This document shows positions 1 to 11,300 of a stretch of 64,000 nucleotides of DNA, one piece after another. The DNA is from Trebouxia sp. TZW2008 (Eukaryota > Chlorophyta > Trebouxiophyceae > Trebouxiales > Trebouxiaceae): NCBI GenBank assembly GCA_002118135.1, contig BDIU01000167.1, positions 536-64,535 of the forward strand, given 5' to 3'. The notes beneath the pieces are model-generated. The model saw nothing but the letters and a program-made list of their open reading frames with translations, made no database searches and had not been told where the DNA came from. The first letter of the stretch is position 1; the number at the start of each line of letters is the position of its first letter. Made by a program: the position numbers and the translations under genes.

Positions 1-274
1 GAGCCTTGAAATAGCAGGTGAAAGTTGTAACGTGCACTGAAATTGACAGCACTGCATGCACATGAATCTGCAGTGCATAGACTCAGGTCACAGCCAATAC
101 CCATTAGGGGTATGGCGTCTGGTTGACGCTTGTGCACCAGCATAGCAATGATCAAGTTGGACCTGTGGCCCCGACATCATCAAATCAGTTTAGAGTCAGT
201 TAGCCAAGCACATGACACAGTCCAGGCTAGACTTGATTTGCTGGGCTATCACCTGAACCTGCAGGGGGAATTAC

Positions 275-807
275 CTGCATGGACTTGCAAGCCCTGGCGC
301 ATGAGAGCCAGCAGTTGCAGCAGCCCTTGCATGGCCACACTGCTGAAGCGGGCAGCATTGCCGCTGCCACCCACATACTTCCACCTGCTCAGACACACAA
401 GTCAGCAAAAGATACACAGGCCAAGCACTTCCAAGCAATGACACTCACTGCTTGTCCGCAGCTTTGCAACCAGCCTCTGTAAGCCTGACAAGCAGCAGGA
501 ATGTAATTGTGGTCTTGTGATGCATGGCGTGCACTTGCAATCTGATTTGTACTATTGCATAGCATCAGCTTCCTCTCCATGTACACGGTACATCCAACAT
601 GTCAGGCACAGCTTGAGACACAATAAGCGCAATAAGACCAGCAGGCTCACCTGACTGGGCCATTTGTTTTGGCATCTTCATCAAGAGCATCAGGTGGCAA
701 GGGTCCAGAGGTAGTGGGCGTCGCTAGCTTAGCTGGTGAAGGCGGCCTGGCACCCTCAGAAGGTGGACTGCAGACGCTGCCGTGCGATGAGCAGACGGTG
801 GAAAGCG
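275..807 (-). CDS. unrecognised gene fragment, two exons, runs off the left edge
   Basis: Two exons on the minus strand can be supported. The first (807 down to 651) reads through a Ser/Pro/Ala-rich stretch ending DEDAKTNGPVR and stops at a strong donor (CAG|GTGAGCC). The second (384 down to 275) begins WKYVGGSGNAARFSSVA and continues as a helical-looking stretch ending QGLQVHA at CAG|GTAATT. The outgoing phase of the first exon (2) matches the incoming phase of the second, which argues for one gene. No start or stop codon was found; the 3' part probably lies left of the window, and the 5' exon may lie between 808 and 1376. I do not recognise a family. It is separate from the polyamine-binding gene to the right, which has its own stop at 1377. 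Confidence 0.5.
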
Positions 808-1376
808 CTGAGAAACCCCTTTACCCCTCGGGAACAATACACTATACCACATGTGCAGCTCAGCCAGCAAGTGCGTGCGCGAGTGGCAGCATCAACAGGT
901 GTAGATCTACACCTAATTGTGCATTATGAAAATCTTGCTAGAGCACAACTCTCGCTGTGAAGAAATCAAGGATGAAGCAACAAGCATTGCAAGCCGCTGG
1001 AATGCACAAAGCACAAGCTTGCAATACAGCACCCACGTGCAGGACTTTGAAGCCCTTTACAAGGATCATTGTTTGCACGTAACTAACTGATGCCTATGTA
1101 CTGAAGGCATCCACACAAGACAAGTAAGTACTGCACTGATGTTTGCCCTGCAGTTGTCTTTGACTGGAGATGTTTCTTCAACACCACTAGTCATCTGGGT
1201 AGTAGCTCTATGGCTTGTTGTTTGTTAGCAATGTCCTGGGAAGACAATTTTGAGGGACTTCACCACAATGACTACGACAAGTCAGCACTGCTTGAAAATC
1301 AACAATGGCTTGACAGGTGAGAACATCCACACACAGCTTTTGCAGCTACATCAAAGACGAGACTTGTTGGGCATAG
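808..1376. other. gap between two minus-strand genes
   Basis: No convincing exon is visible on either strand. It should hold the 3' flank of the polyamine-binding gene and possibly the promoter and first exon of the fragment at 275-807. Confidence 0.4.
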
Positions 1377-4300
1377 TCACAAAGCTAGAAGATCCTTATA
1401 CATACTGGCTGTGTCCTCATCTATTGGAAACAAAAACTCGCTTCGCCTGAGAATGCTGTGCGCAGGCATCTCATTGACATCCATTGCATGACTGCCCTCC
1501 AAAACATCAGGCAGCTGCTGCTTTGCATGTGACAACGCGGCCAAATTTGGCAGCTGCAGCGGGGATGCTCCTGAGCGCAAGCCTCTATTACTTATCACCC
1601 TGCTGGGCATGAGACCATACTCAAACATTGCAGGCAATAGCGGTGATGGGCCCGCTAAGTTTGAGCCACCCATGGCTTTAGCTGGCACAGTCCACAAGTC
1701 AGCCCACAGGGCTGTGCCTGAAACTGGGACTACCAGGCTGATGCCATATGAGCGGCTGACCAAGGGAATGAGATCACCAGAAGAGCCTACAACTGCCCAA
1801 ACATCATCTGCTGACAAGGCCTTGTTGAGGTCTCTGCTGCTGAATAGCCGCACCTGCAGGACATCGCTTGTGTTGCTGCAAACTTGAAGCTCAGCAAATG
1901 AGAGGAGATTTTAATATTGACAAGCAACTGAATGCACTGACTGTGCATACTTTGACACAGTGGATGATAAAAAACTTTGAGTTGACCGTCGTGTGTGGTG
2001 CCCTCTATACCACCAAACACAGCTTTTGCCATGGACAGAAGCGCAATTTGTGTGGCACAGAATTCAGCGTAGCACCAGAACAGCCCATGAGCAAAGTCAC
2101 AGAGCGTATCAGTACATTACACTACTACATTTGCCGACATGCGATGCGCTTGTAAAAGCACTTGCAGCAGCTTGAAGACTATAATGCATGCCCAAGTGTG
2201 CAGGTGCTGCTGCTAATGTCAGCCACAGCCAACAACAGCACTGAAGAACAAAGAGGCAGAAGTTGGACAAATCCAGCCTGCTTTGGCCTGCAAACTGCAT
2301 ACAATTCTGAACCTCTTACAACATGACCAGCTGGAGAGCGCCTATAGTGTGACCACATGCTCTGAATGGCACAAAACATGTGATAATCTCCTGAGACTCA
2401 AGCAGTCAGTTTGGCAGAAGCAGGGCAGCATATCAGCAAGGTCAAGCTGGTTCTAAACGTTCGCCTCTGAGCCAACAGCTTTGGATGTACTTGGGGTAGT
2501 GTCCATCATCTTCTTGCTGAAGCTTAGATTGCATGCTACCTATATGAACAAGCTATGCACATTGCAGTATCACCTGGTCATGCTGCTCTGCTAATGCTTA
2601 CCTTACCTACGATTGCCTACATGATTACTGCAAACTACAGCAAGGCTTCTACCTGATCATACAATTGCCGCAAGCGCTGCTTCAGCTGCTGCAAGGTGAT
2701 ATGTGATGCCTTCAGCTGAGCATACGTGCAGTTGTATGGTAAACCCAGAGTCTTCAGGGCCACTCCCACGAACTCCCTGGGAGAGTCCAAGAAAGCTAGT
2801 CTGCCGCGCAATCGAGGCTGCAGCAAATCTGACCAATCCTTGATCTCATGACCACCTCGTCTGCAACAACAAGGCAAACATGCACAACGCTGCATACGAG
2901 CAATGCTCTAGAGGGAGCAGCCCAGGCTGCTTCCAATCACAGAGGCTTTACTCATGGCAGCTGATGGTTTAGATTTCCCTCTCTCTGCGCCCCAAGGCAT
3001 GTCAGGCACATCATGCATGCAATCATGCAATACAAATTACAATCCCATGACGTTGCAATGCTAACACAGATGCATCCACTGAGCTGGATATTGCAATGCT
3101 GTAAAGGCTGCTACGTAGTGCTCGGTGCAATTTGCAGCCAGCAGTGCCAGCACATCAAGATGAACCAAAGGTGCAAACTCCAAGCAATCAAACTATTCGG
3201 TCAGCTCAGTGGCTGTTCCTTTGACAAGCAGTCTAAACATGAAACACATGACTGACCTGCAGAGGCTGTCTGGTCTGAATGCCACCATTGTGCAGCCCCA
3301 CCGATAGGGCACTGCCCAAACCTGCCCTTTGGGATCCACTAGCCCTGATTCATTCCTTGTTACAAGCTGCTGCCAGTGAGGCGCCAAAGCTTTCTGCACA
3401 TTCCACACACTTTCTTGATGGCATTGATGCACAGGCCTTGACATGGAGAAGACATTATGTGCATTTGGGCAGGCACTGGCGGTGTGACCACTAATTTGTT
3501 GCTGTGCGGAAAGCACACATGGGTGCATGTATGCGAGTGTTGCTGCCATGAGCGCAGGGCCAAGCTACAGCAGTGCTGTCGATGTGCTTAACAAAGATGT
3601 ACAGGACACGCATTCCAGAGCTTGTTGATACAGTGCTTGCTAGCATCACCAGAGGTTTGTGAGCATTGCAGATTAGCTTATTGTGCACAACATATGAACA
3701 ATGTGCACATGCAAATTCTGCCTGTTGGCTTGACCAGCTACAGATGCACTTTACTTACACATAGATACGTTCACATGTGCTTTCAAAAAAGGAAATCCGA
3801 TGAGAGACATCTGGCCCTATCCCTATTCTGGACTATATTTCAGTGAGTACATTGATTGGGTGATTGAGGCATGCTGATGCAAGTTGCCCGTATGCAAAAG
3901 TTCAGGTTGCAAGCTTACCCACCAGCGGCAGCTCTTGGCATCCTTGATGGGCTGCAGGTAGCCAGCCTTAACTGCTGGAGCGAGCCAGCTGTCACCCAGC
4001 GTGACCGCATCAGCCTGACTGACTTGTCGCCCTTTCCTGCAATTGCAACATGCCTATAGCATTAGCATCTGAGCATGATGACCCAAAGCTGGCTGACAAT
4101 GACTGAAAGCTGTTCAACATGTCCGCATGCAGGGGCTGTGCATGCATGCATGCATGCATTGTTGTGATGGAATTCACTCGCTGTGCATGCAGAAGTCAAA
4201 TCATGCAAACATAAGCAAGCAAGCGCCGGCATGCAGCAGGGGTTTGTTGCGTGCTTACCCTGACTGCCCTAATGCTGTGTAGATGTCATGCAGTTGCCCT

Positions 4301-4904
4301 TTGTACTGTATGGTGAGAGCGCCATATTTGCCCAAAGCCTAAGAAGACATAGTAGTCTTCAGCCACTGTGAACAGGGCAGCAGCTTTGCACAACCCATCC
4401 ACACCTGCTTGAAGTCGTCCACCCAGTCCTGAGAGACTGAGTTTTTCAAACAGACAACGTTGAGTTCGACGTTGAAGTCCCAGACCTCGATAGCTTCTTT
4501 GCCTTCAAGCTGAAGATTTCGTGTAGCTTCGGCAAGCGGAGTGCCACAAAGGCCTGAAGCCCACAACAATAGCGTAACATTAGGCCTGATAACAGCCAAC
4601 TGAAGCGCTGCACACACAGCAGCCTTTGCGCCGGTAATGGCTTACCGCTGTTGGCAAGGATGGCAGCAGCCGCTAGCAGGCAGGGACGTCGACTCATTTG
4701 TTTGCCGGCTTGAGCTTCAACACTACGACCTCTTTCAGAAGACGCTGCGTGAATGTGGACAGCCTTCCTGCAGGCGCGCCTTGCAGCGACTGCGTATTGA
4801 TCAGGCTTGCAAGTCACTGGCCTGCAAGTCTCCCGCGTAAATCGCCAGTCTGTCAAGCTAGGCAATTGCGAGATCGACGAGCCTGTTGTGGACAAGCAGT
4901 GCAT
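1377..4904 (-). CDS. PotD-like polyamine-binding protein, predicted plastid/thylakoid lumen
   Basis: Seven phase-consistent exons: 4904-4646, 4553-4405, 4338-4259, 4036-3919, 3393-3257, 2860-2653 and 1853-1377. Together they give 1428 nt, or 475 residues. The body is a family-1 extracellular solute-binding protein of the spermidine/putrescine type. Visible hallmarks are VWDFNVELNVV near the mature N-terminus, ADAVTLGDSWLAPAVKAGYL, VWAVPYRWGCTMVAF, RGRLAFLDSPREFVG and the C-terminal FLFPIDEDTASMYKDLL. In bacteria such proteins deliver polyamines to an ABC importer; plant and algal homologues are predicted organellar. The first roughly 95 residues are Arg/Ser/Ala-rich and then carry MSRRPCLLAAAAILANSG, a twin-arginine plus hydrophobic stretch, followed by PLAEA, which suggests Tat import into the thylakoid lumen. 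No transporter subunit lies nearby. Family is secure; substrate and location are inferred. Confidence 0.88.
4140..4160. repeat. (GCAT)n microsatellite in an intron
   Basis: A short run of alternating catg units inside the third intron of the polyamine-binding gene. Confidence 0.8.
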
Positions 4905-5398
4905 ACGGCCAGGCTCGAAGCTGACTCTGCTGCGCGATCACCTTGGCACGGCAAGTGCATTGCCTGTTTGACCGGGCTCCCTGATCTCTTCAAGGGGCGG
5001 CTCACGAACACGACCTATTGAATTGATCAGCCAGTCTGGCTGAGGAAATTGTTTTGTCATGGTGGAAATGCGCTTTTGGCAGCATTGTTTTCAATAAATG
5101 CATGGCCTACTTGCAAGCGCTAGCATCATGTCCAATTCCAGCTCAGCAGCGGATCTTGTACAAATTGGCAACGGGCATCATGCAGGTGGCCCTCACATCG
5201 ATGTGTAATGATATCACTAAGGTACAAACTGTAATATAAGGGTGCACAAACAAGACTGAAAGACCACTGTCTAGGAGCACTTACTGAGTGCTCAAGACTG
5301 AATGACTCTACGTAGGCGCACAAGCAACAACGCAAGCCCAGACTCTTGCACATACCAGTCAACAAGCGATTCAGCTTCTTCAGAATGTATTGCATGCA
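4905..5398. promoter_or_regulatory. 5' flank of the PotD-like gene and 3' flank of the next gene
   Basis: The first exon and its upstream side are noticeably richer in CpG than the surrounding DNA, as at other gene starts in this window. No further exon is visible up to 5398, where the next minus-strand gene ends. Promoter assignment is inferred from position and composition only. Confidence 0.4.
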
Positions 5399-8300
5399 TC
5401 ATTGATCCTCAGAGGTGGACCTGCCACTGCTGGTCACGCTATGAATGGAAGGCGACACAACCAAGTGATTCCGCCCTTGTTGCAGCCTCTGCTGTTGTAG
5501 CATCGCCAGCTGCATTGGGGTGATTCCCAGCCTGTCAGGTGATGCCTGCATTGGCTGTTGTTGCTGCATCCCACCTGTACTGTACATTTCTTGCAACTGC
5601 TGCTGATTGTTGGGCTGTCGCATGCCACCAAATTGCTGCCTTGGCTGCTGCTGCTGCTGCTGCATGAGGTGTGGAGCCATGGCCTGATATGGGCTAGCAG
5701 GTCTCAATTGCTGCTGCCGCATGGCCTGAGGGTATGGCTTATTCAGCTGCTGCTGCTGCAGTTGCTGCTGCTGCAGTTGCTGCTGTTGCAGTTGCTGCTG
5801 CTGCTGGTGCTCTTGCTGGAGACCCATCACATTTGCACCTCCACGCATTGCAGCCATGTATGCCACTTCCTGCAGGACATGATTGCCAGCTTATCGGCAG
5901 TGCGTAGTAAGAACATAAGCACACAGACGAGTACAGACCATGCAAGATTGCAGCCTGTATGTCCCTTCCTACAGGACATGACTGCCAGCTTGTCGGCAGT
6001 GCATGATGATAGCACAAGCGCATGGACACTCAGCAGACCATGCAAGGAAGCAAGCCAGCAGACAACACCAGTCGATGCATCACAATGACCGCAGAACAGG
6101 CATGTCTTTCAAGCTCTGTCAACACTCTGCATTGACCTGCTGCAGCTTATAGCTAAAGATCAAACCGCAGACACTGAAGCAGCATGTATGCGTTATAGGC
6201 AGCATCGTAATTAGCAGCAGCTAACAAGCAACTCAGCTTCTTGCACTCAACATCTCATGTATGTTCATTAGGCTTGACTGTGAAGAACAAGGATGCCTGG
6301 AGTTTGATGAATGCATGCTGAACACACTCATAAAAGCAATGTCAGCAGCTTTTGAAAACAGATGCGGACAAAGAAGCTAGCGAGTACCTGATCATCTTGC
6401 TCCTCCTGCTGCGCTACAGGGTTGTTGTATGTCAGCTGCAGAGGCTGCTGCTTCACTGGCCGCAGCTGCTGCATCTGCCAGGCCAGCATTTGCCGCTGCA
6501 TACTACCCACATCAACAGCACCACCAAACTGCTGCTGTTGCTGCTGCTGCTGTCGCTGCAGTCCCATGGCATCAAATTGTGCTGCCCATGGAGTTTGGCT
6601 CGGGGTGGTGACCCTGAAGGGCCCCTGCTGCTGGGTGTTCATCAGGGCTAGAGGCTCATACTGTGCTTGTATGGTGGCTTGCATCATCCTGCACCAGACA
6701 TGCCCAAATCATGCAGCTGAGTGCGATCACAGCTCACTTCTGGCAGAGCATGTTGGCAAACAGCATCAGAATGATTTTCAAACATGTTGCAAGGGTGCAG
6801 CATTGCATGGTTGAGATGCTGTTCAGTTCTGCTGCGGCAACATATACTCATGATGCCTTACTTTTGGCAGAGCATATAGGCAGACAGCATAAGAATGATC
6901 ATGAAACACATTGCAAGAATGCAGCATTGCACGGGTGAGATGCTGTTCAGTGCTGCAGCAGCAACTTGTGCTCACAATGGCTTACTTCTGGCAGAGCATA
7001 CAGGCAGACAGCATCAGAATGACATTGCAAGGATGCAGCATTGCATGGGTGAGATGCTTTTCAGCAATGCAACAGTGAAAGGTACTCATGACAGCTCACT
7101 TCTGCTGCTGTTCCATGATCTGCATGATGTTAGTCAACTGCGGTCCCTGTACTTCCTCATCATCAGATGACGCATCCCCCTTGTGCTTGCTCTGCTTCTT
7201 CGCCTTCTCCCGGTCCTTCTTTTTCTGTTGCTTCTTGTCTGCATCCTTGCCATGGCTTGACCCTTCACGGCTGGCGGTTTTGCCCTGGCCCTTCTGGCCC
7301 TTGCTAGTGCCCTTGCTGGTGCCCTTGAGCCCTTTTCTGCTGCTTTGTGAGGAGGTCTCATCAGCGTCACTGTCACTGTGCTCATACAGGGCATTGCGCT
7401 TGGCCTTAGCCTTGAACTGCAGCAAAAAAAAGATTATCAGATTGGACTGTGACGACCCTCTGAAACCTTGGCTAAACCACTACAGTGAGTTCTCATTGTG
7501 AGGACAATCCATGTGGCGACACTCTTGATGCAAGGACAATGCAAGTGGGAACCAGTCACTGTGTTCTGGCTGCAATGGCATCTCTCAGTAAGGCCGCTTC
7601 CATGTAAGGACAAATCTCTTGGTGACCAAAGCAGCCGTAACAACGAGAAGTCGCTAAATAGCTTGACCAAACCACTGGTAGCTTGGTCAAACAAGTAGTA
7701 GCTTAGTCCAATTTGCATGCAGAGTGATAGCCACTTTGCTGCTGATTCAGGCTTGACAAGAGGCACAGGGCAATGCTAGGGCCAAGTCTTGAATGCAGGT
7801 TGATCTGGCACCTTCTTGCAGACCCTGAGACTCGTCGTGAATTGCAACATTGCAATGGCCAGAAATAGATGCAGAGGCTGACAAAGGCAGGCACAGGATG
7901 TGCATGACTGGTTACAGTGTGGAATTTGTAATCAGGATCGGATAATTTTTGGACAGAACCCTGTTTGTGATTCTGCCAGATGCCATATGCCACTTCTGCT
8001 GCCAAAAAAGGAATGTACAAGCAAGCTAGGCGGTAGAAAAACACCAGAGGAATCCACGTGCCAGCATAGGTGATAGGTGTGTGTAGCCCACGGCCTGTCT
8101 CGCCAGGCCTGCCTGTTTTGAGCGTCACATTAACAACGTCTGATGCTCAACCATTGCACATTAGACAACACGAGTGCAGGCCATACCTTAGGATGAAGTT
8201 TGCCGCCCTTGTCGTCATCATCACTTTCCCCACCGCCTGAGCCCTTCTTCTTCTGCTTAGCCTTGGTCCCTTTGCCATCCTCACTGGGGGCATCAGAATC

Positions 8301-11300
8301 TGAGCTGTGGTCAGAATCGCTGTCGCTGCCATGCTTGCCGCTGCGTTTTTGCTTCTTTTTCTTCTTATTGCGTGCCCTCAGCATGACAGATTTGCAGCAG
8401 CCCAGGCAGCCGCAGCAGCAGCTTCTGAGCAGCTTCTTGGTGCGTTCTGGCCAGCAGTAGTAGCTGATGCCCAGCACAATGACTGAGATGACTAAGAAGG
8501 AGATGACGTAACCTGAGAAATCGCCAATGTTGCTGCTAAGCCAGCTGCTGAAGGAGCTGCTGCTACTGGTGCTGCTGCTTGACGCTGCACGCAGACATGC
8601 AAAAACTGAGAAACATAGCAGCTACTATTGTGTGAGCTGCTGGCATGAAACACACAAGACATTCTGCATAGCAGATACTACAGTCGTCATCAGGTGAGTT
8701 ATGGCTTGACGTCCAGTATCTTGCAGCACAAAGGTATGCAGGAAATAGTCACGAGGATGCTAGCCGTGCCTACGAGCAAACAAAGATGATCACAAGCTGC
8801 AGCATCAAAGGCAGCAACATTTGGCTGGCTAGGGACTCACTTGAGTTGGTGCTGGAGGTGGTAGAGGTGGAGTTGGCTGTGGCCACTGTACAGTACTTGT
8901 AGTCAGCCAAGTCCTGCTCAGCATATGTTGTCCAGCCGGTGTCACAGGTGCAGCTGCAATCTGCCGTCTCTGTGCCATGACTGCCACAGTTTGGAGCTCC
9001 AAAAGAACACTGCATGCAGCAATGCAACCGTCAAAGATCTGACTGGAGTGTGTGACCTGGTGTGGATGAACAAGTTTTGTACGCACTTTCGCCAATGCAT
9101 CCTGCAGACCATAGCTGAACTCAGTGACCAGGCATGCAGCAACTGATTGATAGCAAGGTGCATACTGCAGTAGGAAGTCATCACATAGGGACTTCATATC
9201 CCAATGTGATGAATTCACGCATTGCAAGAGCAGGTGAGGGCTGATGTAGCACTGGCCAGGCACAATGATGATGGCTAAATCCTGGACTGCCTGTACTGAT
9301 AGAAGATCCTGTCATGATGCTTTACAGCATGCACTTCTTGTACTTTCTCAATGGAGCAGCGCTAAGCATGAGACTGTCATGAGCATACAGACTGCAAGCT
9401 ACATTGGCAGGGCATTGATGGCAGCGGCTGTGGCAGCAGTAGCAGCTGTGCTTGTGGTGGAGGTGCAGCTGGGAATTCAGTGATATGCTGCAACCACAGC
9501 CGTCAACGGCCACCGCTGCCACCGCCACTGCCACCAAACTCCTGGTGACTGAAGGCTGTGGAACTTGTCGGACCTACCGCAGATGAGGCTGTTGTTGGAG
9601 TCGGGGTGGGGGTGGTGGCGGTGGCAGCAGCAGTGGTGGCTGGTGTGCCGGCTGTGGTAGTAGGTGGTGGCGGTGGTGATGCGCTTGTTGGCGGTGGCGG
9701 AGGTGGCGAGTAGCCATTCACTGGAATGAATGTGCCATACTCAGCACTTGCAATGTCACCAGACTCTATACTGGCATCGTTCCCGCCCTCTGTATGCAAG
9801 GCTGGTGCTGCTGACACACCATCTACAGTGCCTTCAGTCTGTGCATCTTCAGAAACATTTGTTACTGGTGATGCTATGAGGCTGTCACCCACCGAGTCAA
9901 AAGCACTGAAGGTCACAGGGCCGTAGTCTGAGGCAAACGCGCTGTCAGAGGTGAAAATGGCACTTGGGTTGGATAGCATTCTGGCTTGAAGGTATGAGGC
10001 AATGGATCTGTAAGCTGAGCTGTTGCTGGGGAACTGCAGGGCAGTGCCCAACACGATGCTGCCTGCCTGTTGCGAGGTCAACACCACGCCTGCCAGGCTC
10101 ACGCCTGCTGCATCAGCCAATGCTGTCCTGTACCTGTAGACAATTCATCACATGCCTTGCCTGGTGCAGATGCCTTGGTTTTAAGGACACCTTGTCATTG
10201 CCACTCAGTGGCACACACGACCAGCCTTGTTGGCAGGGGAAAGCATGTAAACTACTTTCTTTTCTCTTTGCCCAGGTCTGCCATCAGCAGCTCGTGCATG
10301 CATGCCTGACCTGTCCCGCTATTGTTGACCACTGTGTCAAAAGTGAGAGCTACAAGCATTGTGCTCAACTGCGAAGCCACAGATGAAGGTGACCAGGAAG
10401 GGCAAAAAGCATTGTTGCAGCTTGACATTTAGCATACATCGCCTCGAATATGCTAGCCTGTGGTGCAGCGCCAATGACATGCTGCAGCATGCAAGCTGAC
10501 CTGGCTTGATTTAGTGCCAGCAGGCCACTCTCTCGACTGTGCAGTGCTTCAAGATGGAGATGCATGCATGTAAGCAATGCAGACCAAGAGGCACGACCTA
10601 CCTGGATACTAAGGATGACATGAAGGCTGAGTCAGCAAACTGCGCAGATCCAAGGTTGCTGAAGGTACCAGCAAACAGCAGGACTGATGCAGCAGCTGTG
10701 GGTGAAGATGCTTCAGGAGCAGCAGCAGAAGCTGGCTCAGCTAGTGGTGTGGCCTCTGGCGGTGGCTCAGCTGTGGGAGTGCCTCCTGGCGGTGGCGGGT
10801 GCGGGCGTGTATTGATGACTGGTGGGGGCGGTGAAGCTGTGGAAGATGCTACTGGTGGGGGTGGACTTGGGATAGATGAGGGGGGTGGGGGTGGTGGCGG
10901 GACAGGGGGCGGGGGTGGTGAGGCTGGTGGGGGCTGAGTGTAGGGGGGTGGTGGGCGGGCTGGTGGTGGTGGGGAGGACGGTGGTGGGAGTGGCGGTGGC
11001 GAGAAAGGTGGCGGTGGTGGGGGCGGTGGCAGGGGTGGTGGTGGGGGGATGGGAGGTGGTGGTGGTGCAGCAGCAGTCACTATCTGCACAGCTGTTGAGT
11101 GCTTGGTGTTGCCACCATTGTTAATGACTGCAAACGTGCAGATGTCTGTGGTCCCAGTGTTCTGACTCACCGCTGCACCAACAAACAACCTTAGTGCAGC
11201 CATTCAGCACCGCATAGCAGTTTCTCAAGATGATGGCATTGGTCACTGTCCAATTGTGATCATGAATATAGCAGGACGTATGATCTCTGTCACAAACACC

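Noticed and set aside
5558..6651. Leucine- and cysteine-rich plus-strand open frames
   Set aside because: They are shadows of CAG-rich glutamine codons in the minus-strand membrane-protein gene.
10539..11124. Glycine/valine-rich plus-strand open frames
   Set aside because: Antisense of the proline-rich stalk exon; low-complexity codons keep all frames open.
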